NCBI GenBank assembly: GCA_031269405.1
Contig: JAISZE010000074.1
Coordinates: 1-5,617 of the forward strand
From: Treponema sp.
Lineage (GTDB): Bacteria > Spirochaetota > Spirochaetia > Treponematales > Breznakiellaceae
Reading direction: 5' to 3'
DNA length: 5,617 bases
Part shown: positions 1 to 5,617 of the stretch, one piece after another
Position numbering within the stretch: the stretch's first letter is position 1
Layout of the letters: the number at the start of each line of letters is the position of its first letter
Notes under the pieces: generated by a model
Told to the model about the DNA's origin: nothing
Database searches by the model: none
Seen by the model: only the letters and a program-made list of their open reading frames with translations
Program-made: the position numbers and the translations under genes

Positions 1-414
1 TGGTAGCCTCGTCGTGGATTACCACCGCAGGGTTATGAGCGATGACCCGGACGAATAGGTATGGATTGTATGCGGGATCCAATACCCATGTTTTTACAGC
101 AAAGGCCAGTATCAAAACCACCCCAAGGGGCGGGGTATTGGACCCGCCTGCGAATAAAAAGGGTGATCATGGTACCGGTCATTATCGAAAGGTCTTTGAG
201 AAAGGGAGCCAGTACGGAATAGAAAAATTCATTGATAGTTTCAACATCCCCTGTAAGACGGGTAACGAGCCTGCCTACAGGCTGGCGCATGAACTGGGGG
301 ATAATTACCTGCACCGCGTCCACAGTCAGGAGGCAGAAAAAACCCCAGTGCGTAACGGAAACGCCTAAGATAAGGAAGAAGGGTTTTAAATTCCTGCAAG
401 GAATTGTCAGCCAT
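1..414 (-). pseudogene. Remnant of an ABC exporter (fused TM-ATPase half transporter), frameshifted and internally deleted, partial at the left edge
   Basis: Minus-strand fragments match successive parts of an MsbA/MdlB-type exporter, but in different frames and with most of the protein missing. The start is ATG at 414-412, overlapping the previous gene's stop, and gives MADNSLQEFKTLLPYLRRF. At the six-base homopolymer 337-342 the frame breaks; removing one base restores ALGFFCLLTVDAVQ, a first membrane helix. After QFMRQ the text jumps to PVGRLVTRLTGDVETINEFF, a motif normally over 100 residues further on, so a deletion is inferred near 258. After MTGTMITLF a palindromic element intervenes. 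Then, in a third frame at about 63-2, VRVIAHNPAVVIHDEAT appears, which is the helix after the ABC signature plus Walker B, with His where a hydrophobic residue is usual. Walker A and the signature motif are absent. The functional substrate cannot be told. I am confident it is an ABC exporter relic; the exact deletion boundaries are uncertain. Confidence 0.85.
72..147. repeat. Palindromic element with about 15-bp inverted repeats, inside the ABC pseudogene
   Basis: The arms are GCGGGATCCAATACCC at 72-87 and GGGTATTGGACCCGC at 133-147. They are perfectly complementary over 15 base pairs, with one unpaired base in the left arm, around a 45-base centre. The centre holds a smaller hairpin, CCCC-AA-GGGG at 121-130, and the segment 105-141 can also fold imperfectly because CCAGTATC at 105-112 partly mirrors GGTATTGG at 134-141. 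This layout resembles REP/BIME-type or small MITE-like palindromic repeats. No target-site duplication was recognised. It lies exactly where the ABC gene loses its reading frame and several hundred codons. The inverted repeat is seen directly; calling it a dispersed element is inference, since other genome copies cannot be seen here. Confidence 0.65.
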
Positions 415-1231
415 TTGAAATTTTCTTAAAACCCGCTTCATCCTGCTTTTTAATATCCAGTTCGAGTTTTGTTGTCCAGATATCCAGCTTTTTCTTCACC
501 ATATCGGCCCCGGTATTTTCCCCAAGGACCATGTGGAACCGCCTCAAGGCGGCAAGAAAATGAATGCCCATTTTGAAGTCGTCGATACGGTTAGTTGAAA
601 GCTCGTATTTTTCCCGGTAACGGTTAGCCGCCTGCATAAGGAGCTTTTTTACCAGAAGAATATGGCGCATTGTGGGTTCGTAATTGGGAGAACGGGGATC
701 CGTATTGGCCACAGCGGTTTTAAGGTCAAGGATATTCTTGACCGCCGCCGCATAACGGCCTTCAAGCTCCACAAAGGCCCACTTCCATTTCGTATTATCC
801 CCGTAGGCGTTTTCCAGGAGCTGCAGGGCGAGGCCTAGTTTCCTTACCAAAAGGTGGCGCCGCCTGGGGTCCACCTGGGCAATAGCTCCCAGTTTTTCTT
901 CATATTCAGAAAAAGGGGCGTCTACAAAGTTGCTTACAATTTCCTCAAGGTAGATCACCGCTTTGTAAAGGGATTTCCTGCCATCGTTCAGGGCTTCCTC
1001 GTTTCGCAGCTTCAGCATGGACTGGGAAACTCCCGAAAGGATGATATAATTCGACGCCAGGTTGATCATCTCCTCTACCAGAACCAGCCGCTTAAAGGCC
1101 GCCCCATCGGTTCCCTTTTTCAGCGCCGAAAGAACCGTCTCCTCACGCTTGAGATAAGACGCGATGGCGAGTTTGTAGGGTTTTATTTTCTCGAAATATT
1201 GATGACGATCTTCTGCGGAAATCTTCGCCAT
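407..1231 (-). CDS. Conserved-looking all-helical protein of unknown function (274 aa)
   Basis: I do not recognise a named family. The protein is soluble, rich in Lys, Glu, Arg, Leu and Ala, and predicted by eye to be almost entirely helical, with no signal peptide, membrane segment or evident catalytic motif. Three segments look related: a helix starting near residues 47 (KRLVLVEEMINLA), 124 (RRHLLVRKLGLAL) and 189 (RHILLVKKLLMQA), each followed by a second helix near 87-104, 158-175 and 220-237. This suggests a threefold helical repeat of about 65-76 residues, perhaps a protein-binding scaffold. The ATG is chosen because it overlaps the recN stop as TAATG and has GGACGGAG upstream with about six bases spacing, so translation is probably coupled to recN. 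Its own stop overlaps the start of the following ABC remnant. Function is unknown; the coding call rests on length, ribosome binding site and operon fit. Confidence 0.86.
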   Translation of the reverse strand: MAKISAEDRHQYFEKIKPYKLAIASYLKREETVLSALKKGTDGAAFKRLVLVEEMINLASNYIILSGVSQSMLKLRNEEALNDGRKSLYKAVIYLEEIVSNFVDAPFSEYEEKLGAIAQVDPRRRHLLVRKLGLALQLLENAYGDNTKWKWAFVELEGRYAAAVKNILDLKTAVANTDPRSPNYEPTMRHILLVKKLLMQAANRYREKYELSTNRIDDFKMGIHFLAALRRFHMVLGENTGADMVKKKLDIWTTKLELDIKKQDEAGFKKISNG

Positions 1232-2994
1232 TATAAACTCCGTCCATATTGTGCCAGCAATTCATCCGCCTGAGCAAGAGCCGCAGCGCCTTCATCCCCT
1301 GCAAGCATACGGGCAATTTCCTGGCGCCGTTCTTCAGGCTTGAGGAGGCTAACTCCCGTAACAGTCCGGCTGCCTTTCTCTCCGGCCACTACTTTCTTTT
1401 CCACTTTAAGATGATTATCCGCCCTGACAGCAATACTGGCAAGATGGGTGACGCAGAAGATCTGCTTCAGCTTCCCGATTTGAGCCAGGTATTCCCCGAT
1501 CGAAAGGGCGACTTCCCCTCCGATTCCTGTGTCGATTTCATCAAAAACCAGGGTTTCAGGAGCAGCATCGCCGCCTTCGGGAACGGATTCGGAAAGAACA
1601 GTTTTAATAGCCAGCATCACCCGTGAAAGCTCCCCGCCTGACGCGATTCTCGCCAGTTCCTTGAGGGGTTCGCCGGCGTTGGCGGAAATAAGAAATTCCA
1701 CATCCTCAGCCCCCCAAGGGCCGCATACGAGGCTTGTGGGTTTTTCCCCTTCGTTCCGTTCAGCGGTTTTTGAGACCACTGCGGCCTGGAACCGGGCGTT
1801 AGGCATGCCCAGCCGGGACAGAATGGAACTGATTCCGGAGCCCAGGCGTTTAGCTCCGGCGTTCCGTTTGGCGCCTAACGAGGCGGCCCGGGCGGCAAGG
1901 TCTTTTTCAAGAGCGGCTATTTCCGACCTGAGCCTGTCTCTGTTCTCCCCGGCCCCTGCGAGGGCTTCTATCTCCGCTTCGGCTTCCCGCTTCCAGGCAA
2001 GGATGCTGTCTTCATCATTGGCAGAATCACGGGAACCTGAAGGATGGTATTTCTTTTTGAGCTTCTGTAGCAGCGCCAGGCGGTCTTCGACTTCTTCAAG
2101 CCTCTGGGGATCGTAGGTCAGGCTGTCCCGATAGGACCGGAATTCCCGTGCCAGATCCTCGGCTTCATAAAAAAGATCCTCCATGCGTTTGAGCACAGGC
2201 GCGAGGCTCCCGTCAATGGAAGCGGCGCTGTCCAGGCCGGCCCTGGCCCGCCGGGCCATGCTGAGGAGTGAAGCCTCGTCATCATAGAAAGCCAGAGCGG
2301 CGGCATTCACCTGCATGCTGAGCTTCTCAAAATCCCCAAGCCGCCCAGCCTCGGCTTCAAGCTCTTTTGTTTCCCCCTGCAGGGGATTGGCTTTGGCTAT
2401 TTCGTCAACACCGTAACCCAATATCTCCAGCCGCGTATCCCTGTCCCGTTCCGAAGAGAGCGAAGCCTCCAGGGCTTTCCGCTTGTCCGCCAGTTCAAGG
2501 AAAACCCGGTTAAAAGCGGCGGCTTCCTCTTCAAGGCCCGCAAAACGATCCAGGTACTTCCGGTGAGTCTCTTTTCTGAGGAGGGTCTCGTGGGTGTGCT
2601 GGCCGTGGAGATCGAACAGAAAGGCCATAAACTCCGCCAAATCCGCCCGGGTAACCGGGACGTTCTGGATGTAAATAGAACTCCTTCCAGAAGATTTTAC
2701 GCTCCGCCTGACCACAAGGCTCCCTTCGTCATCCTCAATATCCCTGCCCGAAAGCCAGCCCAGGGCATCGCTGTTCCCGGGATCCACAGTAAGCACCGCC
2801 GAAACACCGGCTTCATCGCAGTCTGAACGGATCACCTCAGTGTCCGCCTTGGCGCCGAGAAGAAAACTCAAGGATCCCACAATGATAGACTTCCCGGCGC
2901 CGGTTTCTCCGGTAAGAACGCTGAAACCATTTTCAAAGGAAAGGGAGAGGCTCTCGATGAGGGCGAAGTTCTGTACAGAAAGTTCCTTAAGCAC
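1231..2994 (-). CDS. recN: DNA repair protein RecN, SMC-like ATPase
   Basis: RecN acts in the cytoplasm on DNA double-strand breaks; in the family, ATP-dependent engagement of head domains holds broken DNA for RecA-mediated repair. At 587 residues it is slightly longer than the usual 550-575. Visible motifs in order: the N-terminal strand LSVQNFALIESLSLSF; Walker A GETGAGKS at 29-36; the RecN-typical LFDLHGQHTHETLL at 126-139; a central charged coiled-coil region of about 150-375 with a YDPQRLEEVEDRL segment at 294-306; the ABC signature ASGGELSRVMLAIK at 451-464; Walker B TLVFDEIDTGIGG at 481-493; and the H-loop VTHLASIA at 515-522. All ATPase residues expected for a working protein are present. 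The start is GTG at 2994-2992, inside the last codons of nadK, with GGAGG six bases upstream. No LexA-like box was recognised, and the gene appears to be transcribed with nadK. Confidence 0.98.
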   Translation of the reverse strand: MLKELSVQNFALIESLSLSFENGFSVLTGETGAGKSIIVGSLSFLLGAKADTEVIRSDCDEAGVSAVLTVDPGNSDALGWLSGRDIEDDEGSLVVRRSVKSSGRSSIYIQNVPVTRADLAEFMAFLFDLHGQHTHETLLRKETHRKYLDRFAGLEEEAAAFNRVFLELADKRKALEASLSSERDRDTRLEILGYGVDEIAKANPLQGETKELEAEAGRLGDFEKLSMQVNAAALAFYDDEASLLSMARRARAGLDSAASIDGSLAPVLKRMEDLFYEAEDLAREFRSYRDSLTYDPQRLEEVEDRLALLQKLKKKYHPSGSRDSANDEDSILAWKREAEAEIEALAGAGENRDRLRSEIAALEKDLAARAASLGAKRNAGAKRLGSGISSILSRLGMPNARFQAAVVSKTAERNEGEKPTSLVCGPWGAEDVEFLISANAGEPLKELARIASGGELSRVMLAIKTVLSESVPEGGDAAPETLVFDEIDTGIGGEVALSIGEYLAQIGKLKQIFCVTHLASIAVRADNHLKVEKKVVAGEKGSRTVTGVSLLKPEERRQEIARMLAGDEGAAALAQADELLAQYGRSL

Positions 2995-3859
2995 GAGGCG
3001 CCTCCACAGGGGTTCCAGGCCATGAGAACTTGGTTTTAAGGGCCTGGTAAAACACGCTTCTGCCTGAGGCGATAAGGATACCCGGCTTGGGGGAACGAGA
3101 AATAAAAATCCGGTCCCCTGGTTCCAGAGGTTCCGTTACCTGGCCGTCCACAGTAAGAAGCACCCCGCTCCGCTGTTCCGCCTCAATCTCGATAAGAAGG
3201 GTTTCCCCTGCAGGGAGGACCATGGGCCTGTGGGAAAGGGTAAAAGGGCATATAGGGTTAAGAATCATCGCTTCCATCTCGGGATCCAAAAGGGGGCCTC
3301 CTGCTGCGGCGGAATAGGCTGTTGATCCTGTAGGAGTCGCCACGATAAGCCCGTCGGACCGGTACTGCCCCAGGTACATCAGCCCCTCCCCTTCTACGGG
3401 ACCGATGGAAACACGGAGTCGTATTATCTTCGCAATTCCCGAAGCGGATACTACCGTATCATTAAGGCAGGTCCCCCGCAGCACTTCCCTGCCCTTTCTC
3501 TCAACTCTGGCTTCCAGCATGAATCTCTGTGAAAACCGCGCCTTTCCCCGGAGCCATTCATAAAAAATTGCCTTCCATTCTCCCGGATGCACCCCGGCGA
3601 TAAAACCCAGGGTGCCCAAATTAATGGGAAACACCGGTACTCCCAGGGGAGCCATGGTCCTGGCGGCGTAAAGCACCGTGCCGTCGCCTCCAAGGCTAAA
3701 GGCTATATCGTAGCCTGATTCAACGCTGAAACCAGGTTTTTTTTCAAAAGAAAAAGAATCGACCGCAATGTTCTGTTTTTCAAGTTCCTCGGTGATTTCA
3801 CCAGCCAGGACAGGGGCGTTTTCTTTTTTCGCATTGACAAACAAAATCGCCTTGGCCAT
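2987..3859 (-). CDS. nadK: NAD kinase (ATP- or polyphosphate-dependent)
   Basis: NAD kinase phosphorylates NAD+ to NADP+ in the cytoplasm and is the only known route to NADP in most bacteria. The 290-residue length is normal. Diagnostic motifs: a Rossmann-like start AKAILFVNAKKEN; GGDGT at 57-61 within FSLGGDGTVL, with the catalytic Asp59; PINLGTLGFI at 78-87; LNDTVV at 132-137, the NE/ND position that contacts NAD; SDGLIVATPTGSTAYS at 168-183; and PICPFTLSHRPMVLP at 202-216, followed by LTVDGQ at 235-240. The ATG start has GGAG eight bases upstream and lies 13 bases after the DegT-family stop. The 3' end overlaps recN by eight bases, so recN translation is probably coupled. In several bacteria nadK and recN are close neighbours, which fits. 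Nothing looks degraded. The choice of phosphate donor cannot be read from the sequence. Confidence 0.97.
   Translation of the reverse strand: MAKAILFVNAKKENAPVLAGEITEELEKQNIAVDSFSFEKKPGFSVESGYDIAFSLGGDGTVLYAARTMAPLGVPVFPINLGTLGFIAGVHPGEWKAIFYEWLRGKARFSQRFMLEARVERKGREVLRGTCLNDTVVSASGIAKIIRLRVSIGPVEGEGLMYLGQYRSDGLIVATPTGSTAYSAAAGGPLLDPEMEAMILNPICPFTLSHRPMVLPAGETLLIEIEAEQRSGVLLTVDGQVTEPLEPGDRIFISRSPKPGILIASGRSVFYQALKTKFSWPGTPVEAPRA
3001..3005 (-). promoter_or_regulatory. Ribosome binding site fixing the recN GTG start
   Basis: On the minus strand the sequence is GGAGG-CGCCTC-GTG. This near-consensus Shine-Dalgarno with six-base spacing sits inside the nadK coding sequence, eleven to seven bases before the GTG at 2994. 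It selects GTG rather than a later start, and that start alone keeps the conserved N-terminal strand that precedes Walker A. Confidence 0.8.
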
Positions 3860-3872
3860 TGCCGTTCTCCGC

Positions 3873-4910
3873 CTACGGAAGGGTTACGATGAGTTTAGAG
3901 ACCTTCTCTGTCTCAGAGCCCGAAAGCCGCGGGTAAAGAGGAAAAAGAGCGGTCCGTAAAGAAAGGGAATACGCCTCAGGACACTGTTCCAGAAAAAAAC
4001 CCTCCAGGGCCGCCAGGGTATTTTCAAAGGCGTTCTCCACAACAATATCCTTGCGTTTCGCATAAGCCTTCACATCTTTCATGCCTGTTTCCAAAATTAA
4101 GGGAAAAGCGTAATTATTATACTCGAAAGTATCACTTTGGACAAACCGTTTGTGCCTTGTCCGCATAGCTGCCTGGACATAAACCCCGGCGATCTCCCGG
4201 CGCTTATCCAGATTCTTCGCCGATTCTCGGAATTGGACCCCCCCCATAGCGGCGTTCATATCCGGCAGGCCGTATTCAGGAGGCAGCTCGCCCAGGTTCC
4301 TCAGCACCGAAGCGTCCCGGCGGTTCGCGGCGTACAGCAGGGCGCCGGAACCGGCAGTAAGCATATCCCGTTCTTCCAGTCCCATAATGGTAAAAACCCC
4401 GGCGTTCCCTGCAGGGACACCAGCGATCAAAGTCCCGAAACTCTGGGAACAATCTTCAATAACCGGCAGTCCCAGTTCCGCAATGGCAGACGTATCAGGG
4501 ACGTAACCCAGGGTGTGGTGAAGGACTACCGCCCGCACGTCAAGGCCCTCAGGCCGGGATGCAAGGGCTTTTTCCACTGTTTCTCTGCCTATAACAGCGG
4601 AAGAAGGGAGAACGTCGCAGTAAAGGGGTACGAGCCGCAGATCTTCTATCACCCTGGCATAATACCTGGGCGACAGGGCGGAGACAATGACCCCCTTGCC
4701 GTCTTCAAGGCTAAGGGCTTTAAGGCCGATAAAAAGGGCTGTAGCCGGGCTCCGCAGAGCCATACAATAATCGAACCTGAGTTTTTCTCTGGCGATTTGA
4801 ATAAGGAGCCTGGTCTGCTCCCCAGGGCCTATTTTATCTTCTACCAGGGCGGTCAAAACCGCATCCATCTCCTTCCGCCTGATAGTCGGGGAGTAGACTT
4901 CAATCTTCAT
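3873..4910 (-). CDS. DegT/DnrJ/EryC1/StrS-fold protein lacking the usual PLP-binding lysine
   Basis: The family includes PLP-dependent sugar aminotransferases and related dehydratases that make modified sugars for surface polysaccharides. Family features seen: the N-terminal region with GPGEQTRLLIQ at 28-38; the phosphate-binding stretch RSPATALFIGLKAL at 53-66, replacing the usual SGTxAL pattern; LHHTLGYVPD at 130-139 in place of the common HxxGxxAD; LPVIEDCSQSFGT at 148-160, with the Asp153 that normally contacts the pyridine nitrogen; and TAGSGALLY at 185-193 in place of TGEGGxxxT. Between Phe173 and Tyr193, where the Schiff-base lysine should lie, there is no lysine; the text is IMGLEERDML. 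Length (345) is slightly under the usual 360-390. The ATG has GAGGAG nine bases upstream. It ends 13 bases before nadK. It may be a non-catalytic or altered-chemistry member; the substrate is unknown. The fold assignment is fairly sure, enzymatic activity is not. Confidence 0.85.
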   Translation of the reverse strand: MKIEVYSPTIRRKEMDAVLTALVEDKIGPGEQTRLLIQIAREKLRFDYCMALRSPATALFIGLKALSLEDGKGVIVSALSPRYYARVIEDLRLVPLYCDVLPSSAVIGRETVEKALASRPEGLDVRAVVLHHTLGYVPDTSAIAELGLPVIEDCSQSFGTLIAGVPAGNAGVFTIMGLEERDMLTAGSGALLYAANRRDASVLRNLGELPPEYGLPDMNAAMGGVQFRESAKNLDKRREIAGVYVQAAMRTRHKRFVQSDTFEYNNYAFPLILETGMKDVKAYAKRKDIVVENAFENTLAALEGFFLEQCPEAYSLSLRTALFPLYPRLSGSETEKVSKLIVTLP

Positions 4911-4962
4911 GCGACAATACTCCTCGGGAAAAATATACCATGTTAATCAGGATTTTTAATCC

Positions 4963-5433
4963 CTACCGCCTTAATTCCGCGATTTTCTGCAGTTCTTTAG
5001 GATTAAAGAGGTCCCGTATGTCCAGGATAATGAGATAACCTTTTTCCTGACGCACTACTCCCTGGATATATTCAGCTCCAATACCGCTTACCATCTGGGG
5101 AGGGGGCTGAATTTCTTCTTTCTCAATGGTCACTACACGGGAAACACGGTCGATGATGACCCCCAGTTTCATTCCGTCAATATCGAGGATTATGAAACCG
5201 GACAAAAGTTCATCTTCTTCTGAAACGGCGGTCTTTTTCAGATGAAACCGCTTATGAAGGTTGATTATCGGAATTATCTCGCTGCGGAGGTTAAAAATAC
5301 CCTCTACATAAACCGGGGCATTAGGAATAGCCCGGATCGCCTGAACCCGGACAATCTCCTTGACATCCATTATATTGATGCCGTACAGCTCTTCCCCGAG
5401 TTGAAAGGTAACCAATTGGTTTGAATCGGCCAT
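4963..5433 (-). CDS. cheW: Chemotaxis coupling protein CheW
   Basis: CheW links methyl-accepting chemoreceptors to the histidine kinase CheA in membrane-associated signalling arrays. The 156-residue length is typical, and the protein is a single CheW domain with no receiver or kinase part. Motifs: QLVTFQLGEELYGINIMDVKE at the N-terminus (residues 6-26), the first beta strands; IPNAPVYVEGIFNLRSEIIPIINL at 36-59, the family core; GVIIDRVSRVVTI at 91-103; and IQGVVRQEKGYLIILDI at 123-139. The core normally reads NLRG; here it is NLRS, with Ser51. The start has AAGGGG six bases upstream and keeps the conserved N-terminal strand. The gene follows a 5S rRNA on the same strand and is 52 bases before the DegT-family gene. 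Spirochaetes often carry several CheW paralogues, so this may be one of two or more. Confidence 0.96.
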   Translation of the reverse strand: MADSNQLVTFQLGEELYGINIMDVKEIVRVQAIRAIPNAPVYVEGIFNLRSEIIPIINLHKRFHLKKTAVSEEDELLSGFIILDIDGMKLGVIIDRVSRVVTIEKEEIQPPPQMVSGIGAEYIQGVVRQEKGYLIILDIRDLFNPKELQKIAELRR

Positions 5434-5451
5434 AAAATACCCCTTGTTCCT

Positions 5452-5480
5452 AATTTACTATCAAACAAAGGTTTTTACAA
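5452..5480 (-). promoter_or_regulatory. Candidate sigma-70 type promoter for cheW
   Basis: On the minus strand TTGTAA at 5480-5475 and TAAATT at 5457-5452 are separated by 17 bases. Each matches the consensus at four of six positions, so this is weak. The placement suits it: after the rRNA T-tract and about 20 bases before the cheW start codon. Read-through from the rRNA operon or a different promoter class is possible. Confidence 0.3.
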
Positions 5481-5504
5481 GTAGGGATAGAGGTCCAGCG
5501 AAAT

Positions 5505-5516
5505 AAAAAACAAAAA
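5505..5516 (-). terminator. T-tract after 5S rRNA, probable transcription terminator
   Basis: The minus strand reads TTTTTGTTTTTT directly after the 5S 3' end CCAGGC. In mature 5S rRNA that end pairs with the 5' end to form helix I, so the closing helix followed by this T-run would act as an intrinsic terminator. The 5' strand of the helix is beyond the right edge, so the pairing cannot be confirmed here. Confidence 0.6.
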
Positions 5517-5617
5517 GCCTGGCGACGGCCTACTTTCCCGCCGTTTTGAACGGCAGTATCATCGGCGTGAGAGGGCTTGACTTCCGTGTTCGGAATGGGA
5601 ACGGGTATAACACCTCC
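5517..5617 (-). rRNA. rrf: 5S ribosomal RNA, 5' end cut by the window edge
   Basis: The minus strand carries the hallmark 5S core: ACCCGUUCCCAUUCCGAAC and ACGGAAGU (loop B/C region), then CAAGCCCUCUCACGCCGAUGA, the loop D/E arm with CUGCCGUUC-AAAACGGCGG, then GAAAGUAGG, and the 3' end GUCGCCAGGC. It aligns by eye almost end to end with Bacillus-type 5S rRNA. About 101 bases are present, so roughly the first 15-18 are missing at the right. It is normally the last gene of an rRNA operon, so 23S and 16S genes would be expected further right on this strand. The 3' boundary is placed at the last base that should pair in helix I and may be off by one or two. Confidence 0.97.

Noticed and set aside
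33..323. Apparent 96-residue protein within the left-end region, minus strand
   Set aside because: Its first Met is an artefact of the frameshift; it begins mid-helix at DAVQVIIPQF and ends in out-of-frame sequence, so it is part of the ABC pseudogene and not a gene of its own.
1529..2116. Plus-strand open frame opposite recN, rich in Ser, Ala and Arg
   Set aside because: Low-complexity antisense of the recN coiled-coil codons; recN motifs on the other strand are unambiguous.
2375..4415. Recurring palindrome CCCTGCAGGG near 2377, 3206 and 4407
   Set aside because: Each copy encodes family-appropriate residues in its gene (for example PAGET in NadK), in different frames and at irregular spacing, so it looks like codon preference rather than a regulatory repeat.
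4932..4940. Extended -10 like TGGTATATT on the minus strand before the DegT-family gene
   Set aside because: No matching -35, and the predicted start would fall on the ribosome binding site. A separate promoter is possible but not supported well enough to list.
4137..4946. Long plus-strand open frame opposite the DegT-family gene
   Set aside because: No ribosome binding site or recognisable motif, and a composition rich in Arg, Gln, His and Pro typical of an antisense shadow of a GC-balanced gene.
4950..4962. Small hairpin GGATT-AAA-AATCC just after the cheW stop
   Set aside because: Only five AT-rich base pairs and no following T-run, so it is not a convincing terminator.

Overview
The window reads like a spirochaete chromosome, most likely a Treponema. 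The best clue is the gene order on one strand: cheW, a DegT-family protein, nadK, recN and a small helical protein. I associate this order with treponemes from memory and have not checked it. GC content is near 50%, which would suit host-associated or termite-gut treponemes, but species cannot be fixed from this sequence. Every gene I can support lies on the minus strand, so transcription runs from the right edge to the left.

Layout in the direction of transcription: (i) 5617-5517, the 3' part of a 5S rRNA whose 5' end is outside the window, followed at once by a T-rich tract that probably ends the rRNA transcript; (ii) 5504-5434, a short intergenic region with a weak candidate promoter and a good ribosome binding site; (iii) 5433-4963, cheW, a chemotaxis coupling protein; (iv) 4910-3873, a DegT/DnrJ/EryC1/StrS-fold protein that appears to have lost the PLP-binding lysine; (v) 3859-2987, nadK, NAD kinase; (vi) 2994-1231, recN, an SMC-like DNA repair ATPase with a GTG start; (vii) 1231-407, an all-helical protein of unknown function that seems to be built from three related helical repeats; (viii) 414-1, a broken ABC exporter gene running off the left edge, with a homopolymer frameshift, two internal deletions and a palindromic repeat element at the second deletion.

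Genes iv to viii are packed with gaps or overlaps of +13, -8, -1 and -8 bases, so they very probably form one translationally coupled operon. A 52-base gap separates them from cheW, which may or may not head the same transcript. The operon mixes cofactor supply (NADP from NadK), DNA repair (RecN) and proteins of unclear role, so shared transcription does not imply one pathway. I see no CRISPR array, tRNA, phage or transposase gene. The least ordinary parts are the lysine-less DegT protein, the repeat-built hypothetical protein, and the decayed ABC gene with its inverted-repeat element.
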